DNA of 64,000 nucleotides from Bin80 sp965261255 (GTDB taxonomy: Bacteria > Bacteroidota > Rhodothermia > Rhodothermales > Bin80): the NCBI GenBank assembly GCA_965261255.1, contig CBDHCQ010000004.1, positions 620,001-684,000 of the forward strand, read 5' to 3'. A program made the position numbers and the translations under genes. Below, one piece after another: positions 55,318-64,000 of the stretch (position 1 is the stretch's first letter; each line of letters starts with the position of its first letter). Below the pieces are notes generated by a model. The model did not search any database, was not told where the DNA came from, and was given only the letters and a program-made list of their open reading frames with translations.

Positions 55318-55602
55318 TTGATCCTTAAACTGATAAAAAAGGCTCTTATGCCAATTTTGCGAAAACATGATTATCACCGCACTCTGGGGGAGAGGTGTAC
55401 GCGAAACTTATCTCTTCAACGAGCAAGGCCGGGCGCTATGCTGCCTGCCGAGTTGCTCCGTACGAAATCAGACGAAGAGACTGAGAATTACATTGTAACT
55501 CGTTTGCTGGGCAATGTGTTGGAGGCAATATGTGATTTCGATTCCTTCTACGAGGCAAGACGGTTTCAATTCCGCAATAAAATCGTCAAACAATTAAACT
55601 GA
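55318..55602 (+). CDS. Hypothetical protein upstream of the Qat operon
   Basis: A 94-codon frame, ATT/ATC-rich start uncertain, with a basic N-terminal half (LRKHDYHRTLGERCTRNLSL) and a helical acidic end (RTKSDEETENYIVTRLLGNV then LEAICDFDSFYEARRFQFRN). Not recognised. It ends 15 bases before qatA, so it may be part of the same transcript, but it could be the leftover end of another gene. Confidence 0.35.
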   Translation: MILKLIKKALMPILRKHDYHRTLGERCTRNLSLQRARPGAMLPAELLRTKSDEETENYIVTRLLGNVLEAICDFDSFYEARRFQFRNKIVKQLN

Positions 55603-55617
55603 AGTAACCAAGGCAAG

Positions 55618-57414
55618 ATGTGGTCTGACAACGAAACTGATGTTGACTTTCTAAATTTCGAAAGCGTAGCAAATTCCGTGGCAGAGATTATTGACCAGTC
55701 TCAAGGTGAACCGGTTTCAATCGGAGTGTCAGGTGCCTGGGGGACTGGTAAATCATCGCTAATCAAGTTGGCTCAGGCCTCGCTCCGCGAACGTTCATCT
55801 GAAATAAATGGTCGTGAGTTCGTCCTGGTTGAATTCAACGCGTGGCTTTATCAGGGCTATGATGATGCGCGTGTAGCGCTGATAGATGTCATAGCGGAGG
55901 AACTCGAAAACAAGGCAGTAGCCAGCAATAAGGCCCTAGAAAAAGTGAAAGCGTTGCTGAAGCGGGTCAAATGGTTTCGAGCAACCAAATGGATTATTAA
56001 CTCAGCGGCTATGTCAACGGGACTACCACTAATGGCAATCCTCGGGGGGATAATGGAGCTTGCAGATCTCGTAACTGCTGGGAATGACGATGAGAAGCCA
56101 GAGGTAGAAACATCCCTGCCGAAGGAAATACAGGCACTTCGCAATGCATTTGAAGAAACGTTAGAGGAACTCGGCGTTACTCTGGTTGTGCTGGTTGATG
56201 ATCTAGATAGATGCCTTCCAAAAACTACCATATCGACGCTTGAAGCGATTCGGCTGTTCTTGTTCCTGAAAAATACTGCATTCGTTATTGCTGCGGATGA
56301 TGCTATGATCAAACACGCCGTACGCAGACATTTTAAGGGCATCAAAGATGACTCGCTGGTCACATCTTATTTTGACAAGTTGATCCAAGTCCCCATTCGG
56401 GTACCACCGCTTGGCATACAAGAAGTCCGTGGATATATGATGATGTTGTTTGTTATGAACAGTACCCTTGAGGAGGATGCGAAGGAGGATATCCGTGTTG
56501 GTATCTGTAACCAACTGCAACAGACATGGAAAGGTGAGCGAATGGACAGCAATTTCGTTCAGGGCCTATGCGAACAGTTGCCTATGGAGTTGGCTCCCCG
56601 CTTGGATACTGCGGAGAGGCTTGCACCTATTATGACGACAGCGTCGGGGATTCGCGGAAACCCGAGGCTGATCAAGCGCTTCTTGAACGCGCTGGCAATA
56701 CGGATGGCGGTTTCAAGATCACAGGGCATCGGTGTTGACGAAGCTGTCTTGGCGAAACTAATGCTATTTGAGCGCCTAGGTAATCAGGCAGCTTACGAAG
56801 ATTTGATTGCAAAGGTAAATGCAAGTGAGACCGGCAAACCGTCGTTCATGGCTGAGTGGGAGACAGAATTAGCCGCTGGTAAGGAGGTGAAGCTGGAAAC
56901 TCCCTTCAATGACCCATTTTTTGCAGAATGGCTGGCACTACAACCCATGCTTGCCGACCTGGACCTGCGAGGAGCATTGTACGTGAGCAGAGAGCATGCG
57001 CCACTGATTACACCAGAGGATCGGTTATCGTCAGATGCTGCTGAACTCTTAACGGCGTTGCTTAAAACTCCAGATATGGCAGCTAGTTTAAAGGGCCAAT
57101 TGGTTAACCTAGCGCCCACAGAATTAAATGTGATCATGGAGCGTCTACTTGATTTCGCACGGAAGGAACAGGAGTGGGGTGTGCCTCCAATACTTGATGC
57201 TTGCCTTGTGATAGGTGCGGTTGACGATCTGCAAGGAGCCCGTCTGTCTGGATTCTTGGTTGAGCTTCCAGCCTCGCAGATCAAACCCAATATCATTCCG
57301 AAAATCAGTGATCAAGCCTGGGCGAATGAAGTATTTGATGCCTGGGATCGGGAATCGGTTTCAGAGCCAGTCAAGAATGCGATCATGAGGTGGAGGGAGA
57401 ATGGGAACCAATAA
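55618..57414 (+). CDS. qatA: QatA: KAP-family P-loop ATPase of the Qat defence system
   Basis: First gene of a complete QatABCD anti-phage operon. The 598-residue KAP NTPase has the Walker A GVSGAWGTGKSSLIKL (about residues 36-51), the LVEFNAWLYQGYDDARVALI segment (about 70) typical of KAP proteins, a hydrophobic insertion (WIINSAAMSTGLPLMAILGG, about 125) that may contact membrane, and Walker B TLVVLVDDLDRCLPK (about 188-202). It ends with a 14-base overlap into qatB. Qat systems were shown to protect against phages; the mechanism is unknown. Confidence 0.88.
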   Translation: MWSDNETDVDFLNFESVANSVAEIIDQSQGEPVSIGVSGAWGTGKSSLIKLAQASLRERSSEINGREFVLVEFNAWLYQGYDDARVALIDVIAEELENKAVASNKALEKVKALLKRVKWFRATKWIINSAAMSTGLPLMAILGGIMELADLVTAGNDDEKPEVETSLPKEIQALRNAFEETLEELGVTLVVLVDDLDRCLPKTTISTLEAIRLFLFLKNTAFVIAADDAMIKHAVRRHFKGIKDDSLVTSYFDKLIQVPIRVPPLGIQEVRGYMMMLFVMNSTLEEDAKEDIRVGICNQLQQTWKGERMDSNFVQGLCEQLPMELAPRLDTAERLAPIMTTASGIRGNPRLIKRFLNALAIRMAVSRSQGIGVDEAVLAKLMLFERLGNQAAYEDLIAKVNASETGKPSFMAEWETELAAGKEVKLETPFNDPFFAEWLALQPMLADLDLRGALYVSREHAPLITPEDRLSSDAAELLTALLKTPDMAASLKGQLVNLAPTELNVIMERLLDFARKEQEWGVPPILDACLVIGAVDDLQGARLSGFLVELPASQIKPNIIPKISDQAWANEVFDAWDRESVSEPVKNAIMRWRENGNQ

Positions 57415-58246
57415 ATCTAGTGTAGGGCCAAGGAGTAGTGTCCCAATGGTGCCGCCCTGGACACCTGATCCCCCTGATGAGGCCGAAACCGAGTCAAACC
57501 TCGACGTAGAGCCTGGGGAAGAAAATGCACTTGAAACGCCATCAGCTGAACCGGCACCGGTTCCATTAGCACCATTATATCGCTTTCGTGGTACACGTCG
57601 GGCTCTTGGTGACTACGCACGGTCGGGGGATCGGAATAAGATGAAGCGTGCTCTGGGACATTATGTCCGAATGGGGTACGGCGGGGCAGGTACGGCTACT
57701 CGGCGATTTGGGGGCACGGCGAGGACAGCGGAGACACTAGGCGTTGTGCTGGCGGGCTTGGCGACTGGTCAAGTCGATTCACCTGGAGGTCTACTCGATT
57801 CAGAATTACTGGCTGGTCAGACAGCCAAGGAAATCATATATGCAATCGCCGATAGGGTTCGTCCCGTTGATGGTACTCTAGATGCCGAAGCCGAGAAGAA
57901 GTCAATCCTTGATGCACTGTCTGAGTTGTTGACCCGGTTCCCTGGTGCCGATTTGCTTGATCTGGATGCCGAACAACGAGATTATGTTATCAAACGATTC
58001 ACCTCAATTAATGTATTCCAGCTGTTTGAACTTGATCTAGGCAAAACTATTCAGGATAAGGCACCCAATGCCAGCAAGGCGCTAGAGCGCCTGAAGGAGG
58101 TGAAGGACTATATCAGGCAGAGCGTTGACATGTCGTTCCATAGACTTCGTGCTACCGGAGGTATTGTGAAGAGTGGACGGATTGCCCGGTTAGTTCGTGA
58201 TGTATTGAAGGAGACGTTTGAAGTATTCGAGAGCTATGTGAAATGA
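57401..58246 (+). CDS. qatB: QatB: Qat defence system protein of unknown function
   Basis: A 281-residue protein. The Pro/Glu-rich N terminus is followed by RTRRALGDYARSGDRNKMKR then ALGHYVRMGYGGAGTATRRF, a region that marks QatB proteins, and a helical C-terminal half ending SGRIARLVRDVLKETFEVFE. No enzymatic motif is visible. Identification comes mostly from its place between the KAP ATPase and the QueC-like gene, supported by the above segment. It overlaps both neighbours (14 and 4 bases), consistent with coupled translation. Confidence 0.8.
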   Translation: MGTNKSSVGPRSSVPMVPPWTPDPPDEAETESNLDVEPGEENALETPSAEPAPVPLAPLYRFRGTRRALGDYARSGDRNKMKRALGHYVRMGYGGAGTATRRFGGTARTAETLGVVLAGLATGQVDSPGGLLDSELLAGQTAKEIIYAIADRVRPVDGTLDAEAEKKSILDALSELLTRFPGADLLDLDAEQRDYVIKRFTSINVFQLFELDLGKTIQDKAPNASKALERLKEVKDYIRQSVDMSFHRLRATGGIVKSGRIARLVRDVLKETFEVFESYVK

Positions 58247-59523
58247 GATTCGTATGCGGTCCAGATGGTTTTAAGTTGCCGGACATCGGTGATGCAGAGC
58301 GCGTAATCCTATACGGACAAGCCCAGGTGGAGGGCCAAAGGTGTGCGGGAAAAGCGGTCAAAGATAAGTTTTTTCGTGAGCGTTTCCAGTGTTCGACAAG
58401 AGCATGGGATCTGCTTTCCATCGCACTGGGTGTCATTACGGCGGATTTCGCGGTGTCGCGCGAACGAAGCCCCGATGGTTGGACCCGAGAGTTTGAGCTT
58501 GATATTGCGGTGAGCGACGCTCAATTCTGGGTGGGGCAAGTAGAATCTCTTGTGGGGGCATTGTCGTTTCTAACCACTGACCGTTGGACACTACGATTTC
58601 ATAAAGGCGGCTATAAGCCCACGCGACCGAAAAAAAAGGTTCGACCAGCAGAAGATTGCGTAGTCTTGCTCTCTGGTGGTCTTGATAGTTTAGTGGGGGC
58701 AATTGATCTCGTTGCCGCCGGGTACAGTCCGTTAGCAGTTAGCCAAACGGTGCGGGGTGACGCAGGCAAGCAGAGGGAGTTCGCAGCCCGCATTGGCGGT
58801 GGACTTAAACACCTCCAACTGAATCACAATGCGAATTTAAATAAAGATAACCCAGAGAAGTCTCAGCGGGCACGATCACTCATTTTCCTTGCATTTGGTG
58901 TACTTGCGGCGACAGTGCTCCAGCGCTACCACGATGGGGATCAGGTGCCCCTGTATGTATGCGAAAACGGGTTCATCGCGATAAACCCGCCGCTTACCGG
59001 CGGGCGTATTGGTAGTTTGAGCACTCGCACAACGCACCCTGAATTCCTTGGGCGATTACAGAGCATACTTGATGCTGGGGAATTGCGTGTGAAGGTCGTG
59101 AATCCGTATTATGCCAAGACGAAAGGGGAGATGTTGCGAGAGTGTGCCGACCAATCACTCTTGAAAGCAGAGGCAATACAATCTACAAGTTGCAGTCGCT
59201 TTCAACGCTTTAATTATCTTCAGTGTGGTCGCTGTGTACCCTGCCAAGTGCGCCGGGCGGCCTTCCTTGCGTGGGGCGGCATTGTGGATTCAACCGACTA
59301 TATATACAGGGAGATTGGGTGCCGTGACAAAGATCATTCAGGCTTTGACGATGTCCGGTCTGTGGCCGTTGCACTTGCTGATTTCCAGGATATGGGCGCA
59401 GATCCTTGGTTCCGGTACGCACTTGCATCCCCTTTTATAAGAAACCGAGAGGAACTCCGTAATATGCTAAAACGGGGCATGGCGGAACTGGGTAGTTTGC
59501 ACAAGAACCATGGCTTAGTATGA
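58243..59523 (+). CDS. qatC: QatC: QueC-like enzyme of the Qat defence system
   Basis: A 426-residue protein with an extra N-terminal domain (about residues 1-135) in front of a QueC-like nucleotide-binding PP-loop domain: CVVLLSGGLDSLVGAIDLVA (about 139-158), with the SGG.DS ATP-binding loop. A zinc-type cluster CSRFQRFNYLQCGRCVPC (about 320-337) matches the QueC cysteine motif. QueC makes preQ0 in queuosine synthesis; here no other queuosine genes are present and the neighbours are Qat genes, so this is the defence version. ATGA overlaps at both ends. Confidence 0.88.
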   Translation: MRFVCGPDGFKLPDIGDAERVILYGQAQVEGQRCAGKAVKDKFFRERFQCSTRAWDLLSIALGVITADFAVSRERSPDGWTREFELDIAVSDAQFWVGQVESLVGALSFLTTDRWTLRFHKGGYKPTRPKKKVRPAEDCVVLLSGGLDSLVGAIDLVAAGYSPLAVSQTVRGDAGKQREFAARIGGGLKHLQLNHNANLNKDNPEKSQRARSLIFLAFGVLAATVLQRYHDGDQVPLYVCENGFIAINPPLTGGRIGSLSTRTTHPEFLGRLQSILDAGELRVKVVNPYYAKTKGEMLRECADQSLLKAEAIQSTSCSRFQRFNYLQCGRCVPCQVRRAAFLAWGGIVDSTDYIYREIGCRDKDHSGFDDVRSVAVALADFQDMGADPWFRYALASPFIRNREELRNMLKRGMAELGSLHKNHGLV

Positions 59524-60254
59524 TTGACTACCATGTTCATCTGGATCTCTACCCGGATCCGTACGTGTTGGCGCGGGAATGCATTACCCGTGGACTATAC
59601 ATTCTTTCGGTCACAACGACTCCGTCTGCCTGGGCAGGTACAGTGGCATTGGCGAAAGGCGGAGAAAGGATCCAAACTGCGCTTGGACTACATCCGCAAA
59701 TTGCTCATGAGCGGAAGGGAGAGCTGGGTTTGTTCGAGGAGTTGCTACCGCAAGTACGCTACGTTGGTGAGATTGGTCTTGATGGGGGATGGGGGTATCG
59801 GCAGCACTGGCGAGATCAACAGCATGTTTTCACCAGAATTCTTGAACTTTGTCAAGCTGCTGGTGGGCGAATCATGACACTGCATAGCCGTCGAGCCGCA
59901 ACCCAGGTGCTCGATGGATTGACTGCGTTTTCAGATGCTGGAATACCTGTTCTGCATTGGTTTTCCGGCACTCAGCGGGAAATAAAGCGGGCCGTTGAGA
60001 TTGGATGTTGGTTCAGCGTAGGGCCTGCCATGCTAAATGGAGATAAAGGACGACGTCTCGTACAGCAGATGCCACGAGACCGAGTGCTCACTGAGTCGGA
60101 TGGACCGTTCGTTCAAATTGAAGGGCGGTCGATCTTGCCGTGGGAGGTGGCACGGGCTACGAAGGCGTTGGCAGGACTCTGGTCCGAACCGATTGAGGCG
60201 GTGGAGCAACAACTACGTATGAATCTCAAGAAGCTGTCCTTGGCTTGCTCATAG
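59520..60254 (+). CDS. qatD: QatD: TatD-like metal-dependent DNase of the Qat defence system
   Basis: The 244-residue TatD-family hydrolase has all the metal-site motifs: DYHVHLD (His5, His7), ALGLHPQI (about residue 56), the Glu in VRYVGEIGLDG (about 82), LHSRRA (about 121), VLHWFSG (about 144) and the Asp in VLTESDGPF (about 200). It is the predicted nuclease effector of the Qat operon. Start at 59520 overlaps the qatC stop as ATGA. Slightly shorter than housekeeping TatD proteins. Confidence 0.9.
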   Translation: MIDYHVHLDLYPDPYVLARECITRGLYILSVTTTPSAWAGTVALAKGGERIQTALGLHPQIAHERKGELGLFEELLPQVRYVGEIGLDGGWGYRQHWRDQQHVFTRILELCQAAGGRIMTLHSRRAATQVLDGLTAFSDAGIPVLHWFSGTQREIKRAVEIGCWFSVGPAMLNGDKGRRLVQQMPRDRVLTESDGPFVQIEGRSILPWEVARATKALAGLWSEPIEAVEQQLRMNLKKLSLACS

Positions 60255-60742
60255 TCGCAGGGACATAAGAAATCCGCTTGCTGCGAGGTGTGATTTAACC
60301 GCAAGGGGATATTCCCAACGTATTGGCTATATATTCAGACGAAATTGCACAGGCAATGGACTTCTAGGTGTACATATCAATTCGACCACATTCGTTAAGT
60401 ATAAAAGGACGGAGGGGGACGTGAGTGATTAGGTCAAGTACGGAAGTGATAGTTAATTGCGCGGCTATACGAAGTCGGTCCTTATACAAGAGCTTCCGCT
60501 CAGCCATACCGGCTACGATCCACCGCACGCCTAGCAGGCTGTTTCGGAAAAAAAGACAAAGGGAGGCGGGATCGCATTTCTGGTTGTGTGGTATCCCTTC
60601 ACTTAGCAAAGAGGGAATTGTATAAAATTTTGTACGCAATTTATGCGTAGAAAAGCGTGTCATGAGCTTTTTTGACCTCCTGTGCATAATTGATAGGTAT
60701 CCATAACAACAAACCGTAACCAACTGTTTCTGGAGGGAAATT
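60255..60742. other. Gap after the Qat operon; no clear gene
   Basis: The leftward frame across 60364-61014 contains a protein-like stretch near 60430-60560 (MAERKLLYKDRLRIAAQLTI), but overlaps the better-supported rightward gene and shows no known family. The plus strand carries a GGCTGTTTCGGAAAAAAAG stretch reminiscent of transposon ends; too weak to call. Confidence 0.3.
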
Positions 60743-61120
60743 ATGAATACAAGACAATTTGGAAATCCCATAAATGACGAACTCGTTGAAGCAGAAGCGG
60801 CGGAGATAGCCAGAGAGGAGAATGAGGCTGTACCGCGAGGAATAGAAGTCCACATGGTCCCTCTTGAAAATAAGATGCTAGTCAGACGCGAGCGTATACT
60901 GTTACCTGTTTCCAAGTCTGAGTGTGGGAAGTACTTTACTATTGAATCTGAAGATTTAGATATGTCCCTTTCAGAAGAATCCTTGGAGGAGTTGAAGGAT
61001 GCATTTGATTCCATACTTCGAATAACGTGGGAGCAATACGTAATGGGAGATCCTCAAAAAATGACGCAAGGCGCACTAGAGCTTCGAAAGCTACTTATTG
61101 AGACCTACAGATGCGTCTAA
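60743..61120 (+). CDS. Acidic hypothetical protein
   Basis: A 125-residue, acidic protein with an excellent ribosome binding site (CTGGAGGGAAATT before the ATG), unusual in this window and a good sign of real translation. The sequence is helical and charged (DELVEAEAAEIAREENEAVP; LSEESLEELKDAFDSILRIT). No family is recognised. It follows the Qat operon after 490 bases. Confidence 0.55.
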   Translation: MNTRQFGNPINDELVEAEAAEIAREENEAVPRGIEVHMVPLENKMLVRRERILLPVSKSECGKYFTIESEDLDMSLSEESLEELKDAFDSILRITWEQYVMGDPQKMTQGALELRKLLIETYRCV

Positions 61121-61959
61121 TATGACTCGTTGGAAGAGCAGGGTGGTCTCTGCCTTGTAGAGGAATGGATTCGAAAATGACGTAGATGGAGCGCACATTA
61201 CGTTTGCTTACCGAACTTTGAACAGAGATTGGTCTCAGAAAAAGATGTTCGTAAGCCACGGCAGCAAGTCGAAAGGCTTGCATGATCACCTAATCGCACA
61301 AATGGCCCGACAAGTGTAACGTCCAAAGAAGAATTTTGAGCAATCGGTTTCGTGTCCAATGAAACAACCTGAATATGAGAATAGCATCGAGTGTGAGCTT
61401 TGAAGGGCAAATTATAGTAGTAGCACTCTTGCATACAATCCACTCAAAATTGGCATCAATAGAAACTAACTATTGGTCGATAGAGGGATCTGTCCTGGCT
61501 GGCTGAGTTGCCGAAGTCCTTCGCCCGAAAATGATCAATCTGGTCATTTGCGATCCCCAACACAGTGCACGCACCAATTGCGGCGGCAACAGGATGACTA
61601 CACAGATGTCATCAAACGCTGCCGGTTGTAGTGATTGGGCGAATTGACACTTGTTTATCACGCCGACTGGTCAACCTCGCCAGCTTCTCTGAGTGCCTGA
61701 TCCAGTTGACAAAACTCATCTGATCTGAGCATGGCGCTATCATAAATCGTGGTAAGTGAAAGATTTGGAATCTCAACCAGTCACAATCTAGGCAGATCCA
61801 ATCAGACGAGCATAGTAATTGAAGGTTGTATTCAGAGGGGGATAAGACCCGGCTACGGAGCCTGCTATGCGGTTGTACCTTTTCATAATACCTTGTACAG
61901 CAGGATAGGAAACTGGTCTCATTGTCGATTCCCCGCTTTACGGAAGTGACCTCGAATTC
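61121..61959. other. Long stretch without a recognisable gene
   Basis: Short frames on both strands, none with protein-like features or a plausible start. It looks like decayed accessory DNA. Confidence 0.4.
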
Positions 61960-62180
61960 CAGAGCTGGAAGATGGTATCTCTAAACAGCGTCATCTTAGG
62001 CCGACATTTCAATGAATGCGTCCTAAGATGAGGTCCGCATAATCAAGCATCGTTGCGGCACGCGGGAATGTTCGTCGAACAGTTTTCGGATTTGCTCATC
62101 ACAATCATTCCCGGGTGAAAGTGCCGCCGTAAGATCAATGTACATTGTTTGTCGCGGACTATGAAAAGAGAGCCCCGCTG
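61960..62180 (-). pseudogene. Decayed fragment of a second abiEii gene
   Basis: By eye this aligns with 52380-52606, within abiEii, in the same orientation. Shared blocks include CTTAGGYCGACATTTCA, CAGTTTTCGGATTTGCTCAT, GCCGCCGTAAGATCAATGT and CATTGTTTGTC. Differences and small indels break the frame. It covers the region encoding about residues 55-130 of the toxin, including motif I. It is an older paralogue piece rather than a recent copy. Confidence 0.75.
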
Positions 62181-62263
62181 GGGCCCCGAGACCTTCTGGT
62201 CCGTACCCAGGCGCTGAGAGAGGCCAGTTGGCAAACTACCGCGAAACGGTATTCCCTTTACGG

Positions 62264-63427
62264 TCAGTGTGCGTCTGCGGGTTCTAACTTCACTATCGGC
62301 GTCAAGCCACCCCGGCGGTCATCGATAGCCAGGTAGATGTAGCCATCCGGTCCCTGGCGGACGTCGCGGATGCGGCCTCTACCAAAGTACAGCGTCTCTT
62401 CGTGCTCAACCTTTTGGCCATTGAGGGTTAGGCGCGCCAGTTGTTGGCCCGAAAGGCCGCCCACAAAGAAATTGCCACGCCACTCGGGAAAACGATCCCC
62501 GGTATAGATTAAAAACCCCGAAGTGGCGATTGACGGCACCCAGAAATACACGGGCGGTTCCATTCCTTCACGATGGGTCCCTTCGTGGATAGCAGAGCCA
62601 CTGCGGTAGTTCACACCGTACCCGACTACGGGCCATCCGTAATTGAGGCCCGGGCGTATCAGGTTAAGTTCATCGCCGCCCTGGGGACCATGCTCATTGA
62701 TCCAGAGATCGCCCGTTTCTGGATGGATCGCCAGGCCCTGTGCGTTCCGATGTCCGTAGCTCCATATTTCCGGTTGTGCCCCAGTTTGATCAACGAAGGG
62801 GTTGTCCGTGGGAACGCGCCCGTCATCGTGGACGCGGATGACCGTGCCATGGTGGTTGGAGAGGTCTTGCGCGGAGTGAATCTCCAAGTCTCCCTCAGGC
62901 GGCATCTGGCGGTCGCCGACAGTGATAAACAGGTAACCGTTCCCGTCAAAGGCTAGGCGACAACCGTAGTGTCCCCGTCCCCGCGAGTCCGCTTCGAAGA
63001 TTTGCTCAACCTCGGTGAGGCGGTCGTTTTCGAACCGGCCTCGCACAACGGCCGTTGTCGCCCCTTCACTGTCGGCCAGGGGCTTTGAGTAACTGAGGTA
63101 AATCAGGCGGTTCGATGAGAAGTCTGGATGCAGAATTACATCAAGCAGCCCACCTTGGCCCTCAGCCAAAACCTCGGGTACCCCGGCCACAGGCTCCTCC
63201 AGCAAACCTCCCTCCCGAACGATTCGGAGTCGCCCCGGGAGTTCGGTGACCAACATGTCGCCCCCGGGCAGAAAAGCGATAGACCAGGGACGTTCGAGAC
63301 CTTGGACCACCGTTACGACGCGGTAGTCGTGGTAGGCAGATCGCAGGACCGGTGCCTGACCAGCGGCTGGTAGTCCGCTGGACAGAATGAATCCCATGAC
63401 CATGAAGAAAGGGACCTTACGTATCAT
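62264..63427 (-). CDS. Secreted PQQ-dependent sugar dehydrogenase (soluble aldose dehydrogenase type)
   Basis: A 387-residue exported propeller enzyme. From the ATG at 63427: signal peptide (MIRKVPFFMVMGFILSSGLP then AAGQ), then LERPWSIAFLPGGDMLVTEL (about residue 40), GRGHYGCRLAFDGNGYLFIT (His/Arg region contacting PQQ), GHRNAQGLAIHPETGDLWIN with the EHGPQGGDELNLIRPGLNYG motif, and DVRQGPDGYIYLAIDDRRGG at the end. This is the GdhB/YliI-type family, which oxidises aldoses outside the cytoplasm. The open frame to 63580 adds 51 residues before the leader; I prefer the later start. The gene is visibly more GC-rich than the accessory genes before it. Confidence 0.9.
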   Translation of the reverse strand: MIRKVPFFMVMGFILSSGLPAAGQAPVLRSAYHDYRVVTVVQGLERPWSIAFLPGGDMLVTELPGRLRIVREGGLLEEPVAGVPEVLAEGQGGLLDVILHPDFSSNRLIYLSYSKPLADSEGATTAVVRGRFENDRLTEVEQIFEADSRGRGHYGCRLAFDGNGYLFITVGDRQMPPEGDLEIHSAQDLSNHHGTVIRVHDDGRVPTDNPFVDQTGAQPEIWSYGHRNAQGLAIHPETGDLWINEHGPQGGDELNLIRPGLNYGWPVVGYGVNYRSGSAIHEGTHREGMEPPVYFWVPSIATSGFLIYTGDRFPEWRGNFFVGGLSGQQLARLTLNGQKVEHEETLYFGRGRIRDVRQGPDGYIYLAIDDRRGGLTPIVKLEPADAH

Positions 63428-64000
63428 CTTTGTTTTCTGGTTAGGAGCGCGTAGTACGCGATTTAATAGAGTACGATGCCGTTGTAATATACGGGCAACG
63501 CAGGCGGCTTCCGACCCAGCGACCATGAACCCCTTGCAGACACTGCGTGTTCCGCAATTTTTAATTGCGGAACACGCCATCCTTTAACATTGCCACAGCG
63601 TCATTGAACTTATGCACCTGCCCTTTGAGCAGCAATGTTAGATCGGATGCACCTCTGGACGAAATGGAAAGCAATTTGGCTCAGTGCGATATTCTCGGAG
63701 CGGTTTGCCATCCGGGAATTTGTTCAGGTTATCTGTGGCCTTTTGAAGGTTGTCAGTGGACACTGCGAATTCCTGCTTTCTTGCGATGCATAGCTGCGTC
63801 ACGTCATCTAGTAACTGTGACACTTTTTATTGGCAATTACGCACTTAGCTGCAGCTTATACCTGATTTCGCGTTGGACAGGATAGGCAAATTCAGGGGAG
63901 TCATGGCTTCGGAATCAGGCAAATCAGGAGCGGGCAAGTCGTAGCGCCAAGGACTGACGTTTCTAGACGTTGTAGCCATGTTTCCAGGCGAATCGACGGC
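63428..64000. other. End of window; no clear gene, one strong hairpin
   Basis: A perfect 15-bp stem with a TTT loop (GCGTGTTCCGCAATT at 63545-63559, its complement at 63563-63577) lies upstream of the sugar dehydrogenase. Beyond it, a leftward frame at 63638-63823 and another opening MATTSRNVSPWRYDLPAPDL near 63980 are protein-like in composition but interrupted and unrecognised, perhaps remnants of one gene. Confidence 0.35.

Noticed and set aside
58243..59523. Housekeeping QueC (7-cyano-7-deazaguanine synthase)
   Set aside because: It has an extra N-terminal domain and sits in an overlapping operon with QatA, QatB and QatD; no queD, queE or queF is nearby.
59520..60254. Housekeeping TatD DNase
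   Set aside because: The start overlaps qatC and it belongs to the Qat operon by position; the enzymatic family is the same but the context is defence.
60364..61014. 216-codon leftward gene
   Set aside because: It overlaps a rightward gene with a strong ribosome binding site, has no known motifs, and its protein-like stretch is short.

Overview
The window looks like the chromosome of a Rhodothermota/Bacteroidota-type (FCB group) bacterium. The sequence basis is a SusC-like TonB-dependent receptor with a carboxypeptidase-regulatory N-terminal domain, a PorV/PorQ-family outer-membrane protein, secreted proteins with type IX secretion-type C-terminal tails, and weak or absent Shine-Dalgarno sequences before most housekeeping genes. 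I cannot name the species from sequence alone.

1-30.5 kb is mostly ordinary core genome: RNase HII (cut by the window edge), a short Rho, a stand-alone Eco57I/TaqI-class adenine methyltransferase, aroA, tatA, gatA, a lipid-anchored beta-propeller protein, sucD, the engB GTPase, an outer-membrane block (TonB receptor, large secreted protein, PorV-like protein), a small two-helix membrane protein with a decayed tandem copy, and a BNR/sortilin-like secreted protein with a type IX tail. On the minus strand at 23.2-23.5 kb lies an initiator tRNA (CAU) interrupted in its anticodon loop by a 267-nt group I (IC3-like) intron. Then follow DUF1015-serA-serC, the three-gene transhydrogenase pntAA-pntAB-pntB, and a PaaI-type thioesterase.

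30.6-62.2 kb is accessory DNA. It starts with an AAA ATPase whose DUF4276-like partner is truncated after 30 codons, then a coiled-coil-antitoxin/RelE-like toxin pair bounded by imperfect direct repeats. Next is an MPF-T (trb-type) conjugation module: trbC-D-E-J-L-F, a MobC-like protein plus relaxase, and then trbG-trbI-traG. These two trb blocks are separated by about 5 kb holding an iteron-like array of 22-23-nt repeats, a broken DUF4143 ATPase gene, a second tandem-repeat array, small proteins and another AAA ATPase. No VirB11/TrbB ATPase, integrase or replication initiator is visible, so the element may be incomplete or continue elsewhere. After it comes a defence cluster: an AbiE toxin-antitoxin operon preceded by a 47-nt near-perfect palindrome, a frameshifted XRE/ImmA-type metallopeptidase, and a complete four-gene Qat operon (qatA KAP ATPase, qatB, qatC QueC-like, qatD TatD-like). 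A decayed piece of a second abiEii gene lies at about 62 kb.

62.2-64 kb returns to a chromosomal-looking gene, a secreted PQQ-dependent sugar dehydrogenase, followed by a stretch with no clear gene.

The strongest unusual observations are the group I intron in tRNA-fMet (with a compensated P7 helix), the split trb module with two 22-23-nt repeat arrays, the repeat-bounded toxin-antitoxin cassette, and the defence cluster in which several partner genes have visibly decayed.
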